DNA of 64,000 nucleotides from contig OW121846.1 in the NCBI GenBank assembly GCA_933228895.1, forward strand, positions 45,960,107-46,024,106. The letters are read 5' to 3'. The stretch's first letter is position 1. The number at the start of each line of letters is the position of its first letter. Below the pieces are notes generated by a model that was not told where the DNA came from, did not search any database, and saw nothing but the letters and a program-made list of their open reading frames with translations. Below are positions 59,968 to 64,000 of the stretch, one piece after another. Source of the DNA: Platycnemis pennipes (Eukaryota; Arthropoda; Insecta; Odonata; Platycnemididae). The position numbers were made by a program, and so were the translations under genes.

Positions 59968-60371
59968 AAACTATCGCCATTCTGCGAATCAAGGGTAGTG
60001 ATATTATCGTCAATGCTGCATTCAGGTCACGAGAAGCACATGAAAAAGTAGCGATGGGACGGAAAAGACCGTTCATTGTAGAAAAACATGCATTACCACG
60101 AGACAGCGGAGTAAAAGATGGGAAGGATAAGTAAAAATAATCCCTTAAAGTACTTCCCCGGGCCCGGGCAAACTATCGCCATTCTGCGAATCAAGGGTAG
60201 TGATATTATCGTCAATGCTGCATTCAGGTCACGAGAAGCACATGAAAAAGTATCGATGGGACGGACAAGACCGTTCATTGTAGAAAAACATGCATTACCA
60301 CGAGACAGCGGAGTAAAAGATGGGAAGGATAAGTAAAAATAATCCCTTAAAGTACTTCCCCGGGCCCTGAA
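59968..60371 (+). repeat. 202-bp duplication inside unit 4
   Basis: Copies 59968-60169 and 60170-60371. The junction reads CCCCGGGCCCGGGC, then AAACTATCGCC, creating a GCCCGGGC palindrome. The second copy has GTATCGATGG and GGACAAG where all other units have GTAGCGATGG and GGAAAAG. Across the junction a 72-codon frame (60118-60336) is open. Confidence 0.93.
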
Positions 60372-61616
60372 ACTGACTTATTTACCTCTTAAGGAGTAAG
60401 TATTGCCTTGAGTTGGTAAGGAAATGGACAACAACGCTCATTTATTTTTAAATAAGACCTTTCGGGCTCGGGCTTCCTTCAATCTGCTCCAATTCCTTCC
60501 AATACCACACTGCTAATCATACTGTGAAGATGGGTAGGAGTGGCTGCTATCCTGACTCTAGGAGGTGTTCAACCTGTGATGCAGAACATGGCACGCCCGT
60601 GGTTGCACCGTCCTCCCTGCATAATAAGAGGGTCACTCATTCGCCATGAACAATGAGAGGTGTCATTACAATTAATGCATATTCTTTATCTAAAAAAAGT
60701 GTTAAATGTTGTAAAGTACAATGAACGCAATTTTACAGCAATGTGTTTGGAAATAACGGAGTAAATGAGGAAACAAAAGTAGTAATCACAATGGACTACT
60801 GCTAAGGTGCGAACCAGAGGGAAAATCCGCGGGGGGGTCTGAGGGGTGGGCGTATTATCGGGCCCCTTGGATACTTAAACCCATCTACCCTACATTCTTA
60901 AATTCAAACGTCTTAAAGAGGGTATTTTCTGGGTGTATTTGGATTGTATTAATGATGAGAGACACATTAAAGAGCCATTATGAAAATTGGACATGCCACC
61001 CCCCTCGTCTATTAGAGAAGTCCCCTACCCACGGTGGAGGGGGGCTTAAGATCCCAACTGGGATCAACCCCGCCCCCCCACCGTAGGGTGTACCCCTCCC
61101 GGGAGTAGATAGGTAGGGGTGGCTCCCCACCCCCTCCTATCCCCCCCCCCCATATCCGCGACAACTGCCATCCACCACGGCAGCCGCCGCCCCACCCCTC
61201 CCCACGCGGGCGACTTTTTCACGTCCCGCCTCGGTCATGCTGAGTCGAGCCGCGTGGCCAGGACGGCGCACTTCATGGATGCAAAGCCCAGCGGCGTCTA
61301 AAGAACGACCAGCTACAAGGGTGTCGTCAAGCACGGAGTCGGCGACGCACCGGGCCGATTAAAGACTGTGCCGAGCAATGACCCAATCATGCTCTGTCAG
61401 CATTACAAGTGCCAAGGAGTCAGGAATACTTGGTTTCTCTCAACACATGCCGGATTCGCGAGAACTCTAATTTTTAGACCATTAAATCATTACATTTACT
61501 TATTAACGCCCTTGATTCATGCGCAGTAGACTTCCATTATATCAGTTAGTTTTTCAATGTTAAATACAGCTCGTTTACATGTTGCTTAAAGTAGAATAAT
61601 GACAAAAATGAGAGAT

Positions 61617-64000
61617 AATTTAAAATCATCAGTGTGCTGCCATCTGTTACTCGACTTAAGAACGACTTGGTCTATCTTTACCACGCCATTTTGATTTTAA
61701 ACTAAAACTTCTCTTTTTGAAAGAGACCAAAAATAAAAGTCATTGCCATCATTACATCGTATTGCTCATTTAACTAAAATTTACTCCGACGCTGGACAAT
61801 CTTTCCAAACGCATTGATGATCATAATCACGTCCTTGGAAAATGAAATGTCAGCAAAAATTCACATGATTAAATGACAGCACGTAACCACTCACAGGACG
61901 TATTCACAGATATTCAAGTTAAGAACGATTATGACAAGCACGTTCCACTTCTCTTTTACGCATGCTCGTGCAGTTAGGCGTGATTTTACCCCATAGTACA
62001 CATACATCGATATCAAATAGCCAATGTCTTTTATTTAAATTTCAGAAGTTGGTTTTATAATGATGGACTCGAGGGCAAGAAAAAGATCCATGCATTCAAG
62101 ATCATCGCTAAACTATCCTCACTGGGATCAACACACAGTTTGGTGAACCAGATCCTTCCCCCGGAGAAATGACTCTTCCGTGCTTACCCTTCCCATCTCC
62201 TCCCCTAACCGCAACCACTCACTACGCGGACTATTGTGTTATACAGTGGCACTTAGCATAAAATACTTTAAAAAGGATTCCGGAGAAACACCTTTAACAT
62301 ATTTTTGACTAGGCTAGGTCGTTATGCAAAAATGCTGAGGGAAATAATATGCACGCTGGGAGGTTCGAACCCGACCCTTCACGCAAACACATTTGTAGAC
62401 GAGCACTTAACCCCTAGGCCACGACGCACCCTCTGGCGGCGGATGATGCCAAGTATTGCGTTTCTAGGCATAATATTCAGGCTCGTGTTTTGTTTAAACT
62501 AATGAAGACATAAACCGACAAAGGCGGATGATACATAAACCAATACTGTACTTACTGCAATACTTGTTAGGCCTTGTAAGCTAGAACGGAAGAAAGCGCG
62601 ATGAGGAGTCGAGAGGCTGGAATTGACGAGTTAGAACGCGACGTTGTGGTGCAGAGAATACTTCGATCCGATGCGGCCCGCTGGCAACGTTTGCTTTGAA
62701 AATGACAATGTAAAGGAAATCAGGGTAAAACCTAGATCAATGACGATAATGCATCTCTGCGTAAATTTCTCGATGCACAAACCAGGAATTTGGGAGATAA
62801 GCATGTTGCAAAACACGATGATCGATGGAGAGGAAGAGATTGGACTGGGCGTGGTGAAATCACACCCAGTGCATGAATTCTCTCGGGAATTGAGTGCGTG
62901 AATAAATTTTTGAATCTCCTAGAGCAGTCTCTTAACGATTACCTCATGGAGTAGGGCCGAGGGTCTACTGGTAAGTAGAGACTCTCGATAGGTAAGCTAC
63001 TTCCCGCTGGGTAGAGGCGCGTCGTTGGTCGATTTTTCCATGGGCCAGGAAGAATCCCGGCAACGTAGTCTCCTCATGTGGTCGAGGGTGCCGTACAATT
63101 ATTACATTATTGGTGACTGAATGAGGCATCGCAATGGCAGCATAAAATCAGTCTCGCGCGCACGTGATGATCCAAGGCCTGCATGGAGATCAACAGTGTC
63201 AGTGACAAGCTGTGGTTGAGTTCTTACTGGCGGTGATATAAATGTTCCAAGTAATATGATCCGGTTTTCAGTTAATCCGTAGTGTCATTGTGAAATCTCC
63301 AGATGGAGTTCAATAATGTCATCTGTTTTTTTGGATTAGGCTATCAAAACTATCGCCATTCTGCGAATCAAGGGTAGTGATATTATCGTCAATGCTGCAT
63401 TCAGGTCACGAGAAGCACATGAAAAAGTAGCGATGGGACGGAAAAGACCGTTCATTGTAGAAAAACATGCATTACCACGAGACAGCGGAGTAAAAGATGG
63501 GAAGGATAAGTAAAAATAATCCCTTAAAGTACTTCCCCGGGCCCTGAAACTGACTTATTTACCTCTTAAGGAGTAAGTATTGCCTTGAGTTGGTAAGGAA
63601 ATGGACAACAACGCTCATTTATTTTTAAATAAGACCTTTCGGGCTCGGGCTTCCTTCAATCTGCTCCAATTCCTTCCAATACCACACTGCTAATCATACT
63701 GTGAAGATGGGTAGGAGTGGCTGCTATCCTGACTCTAGGAGGTGTTCAACCTGTGATGCAGAACATGGCACGCCCGTGGTTGCACCGTCCTCCCTGCATA
63801 ATAAGAGGGTCACTCATTCGCCATGAACAATGAGAGGTGTCATTACAATTAATGCATATTCTTTATCTAAAAAAAGTGTTAAATGTTGTAAAGTACAATG
63901 AACGCAATTTTACAGCAATGTGTTTGGAAATAACGGAGTAAATGAGGAAACAAAAGTAGTAATCACAATGGACTACTGCTAAGGTGCGAACCAGAGGGAA
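61617..64000. repeat. 3.18-kb tandem unit 5 (partial, runs off window)
   Basis: The first 2384 bp of a unit, without the 202-bp duplication. It has a private base near 62873 (GTGCATGAATTC instead of GTGCCTGAATTC). The array continues beyond the window. Confidence 0.96.
62354..62430 (-). repeat. tRNA-like Pol III head in unit 5
   Basis: Identical to the unit 2 copy by eye. Confidence 0.7.

Larger units (their letters stand above)
58238..61616. repeat. 3.18-kb tandem unit 4 (3379 bp, internal duplication)
   Basis: Like units 2 and 3, but 202 bp longer because of an internal tandem duplication at 59968-60371. It also has private substitutions near 59757 (GCAATAGCAG) and 59812 (GAGATAAACAG). 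Confidence 0.96.

Noticed and set aside
48706..64000. Array as CRISPR, rDNA, 5S or histone cluster
   Set aside because: The repeat unit is 3.18 kb with no short repeat/spacer structure, and no rRNA core, 5S box or histone coding motifs were found in the unit.

Overview
The window is eukaryotic DNA, most likely from an insect or another arthropod. It is AT-rich and intron/intergenic-like, has no operons or ribosome-binding sites, and contains no intact host protein-coding gene that I can recognise. It is packed with decayed transposable elements (piggyBac, hAT, Penelope-like, a non-LTR retrotransposon, tRNA-derived SINEs), and it carries a nuclear copy of a mitochondrial 12S rRNA piece of insect-like AT-rich type. 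I cannot name the species.

Layout. From 1 to 10 kb: unrecognised AT-rich DNA, a tRNA-headed SINE with an (AAAT)n tail, the mitochondrial 12S fragment (about 3.89-4.04 kb) and a Penelope-like reverse transcriptase pseudogene (5.84-6.79 kb, minus). From 10 to 18.2 kb: a nearly perfect 52-bp palindrome, a dispersed 550-bp repeat, a deleted hAT element with its target duplication, a non-LTR fragment, a nearly full-length piggyBac element with TTAA ends (14138-17308), and a hAT-type MITE with a perfect 8-bp target duplication. From 18 to 37 kb: mostly SINE fragments and unrecognised DNA, a 217-bp tandem duplication, a third, badly decayed piggyBac copy (about 28.7-30.8 kb), and a repeat carrying eight TATCGATA octamers (35.46-35.84 kb). 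From 37 to 42.5 kb: a second TTAA-flanked piggyBac element whose catalytic core is gone and which holds a non-LTR insertion, then another non-LTR copy on the minus strand. From 42.5 to 48.7 kb: SINE copies and a 113-bp hairpin-bearing repeat present twice.

From 48706 to the end of the window lies the most striking structure: a head-to-tail array of a 3.18-kb unit (four full units and a partial fifth). The units are nearly identical, except that the left-edge unit is visibly more diverged and unit 4 carries a 202-bp internal duplication. Each unit has a tRNA-like Pol III head on the minus strand, a GC-rich, C-run-containing segment, and several small ORFs, two of which look like splice-acceptor-led terminal exons. 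I could not match the unit to any known gene cluster (it is not rDNA, 5S, histone or snRNA). It is either a macrosatellite or a tandemly amplified unknown gene or element. The array's left junction contains a 46-bp exact copy of a SINE fragment found 3.2 kb upstream.

The genes do not work together as a pathway. The window records repeated transposon invasion followed by local tandem amplification.
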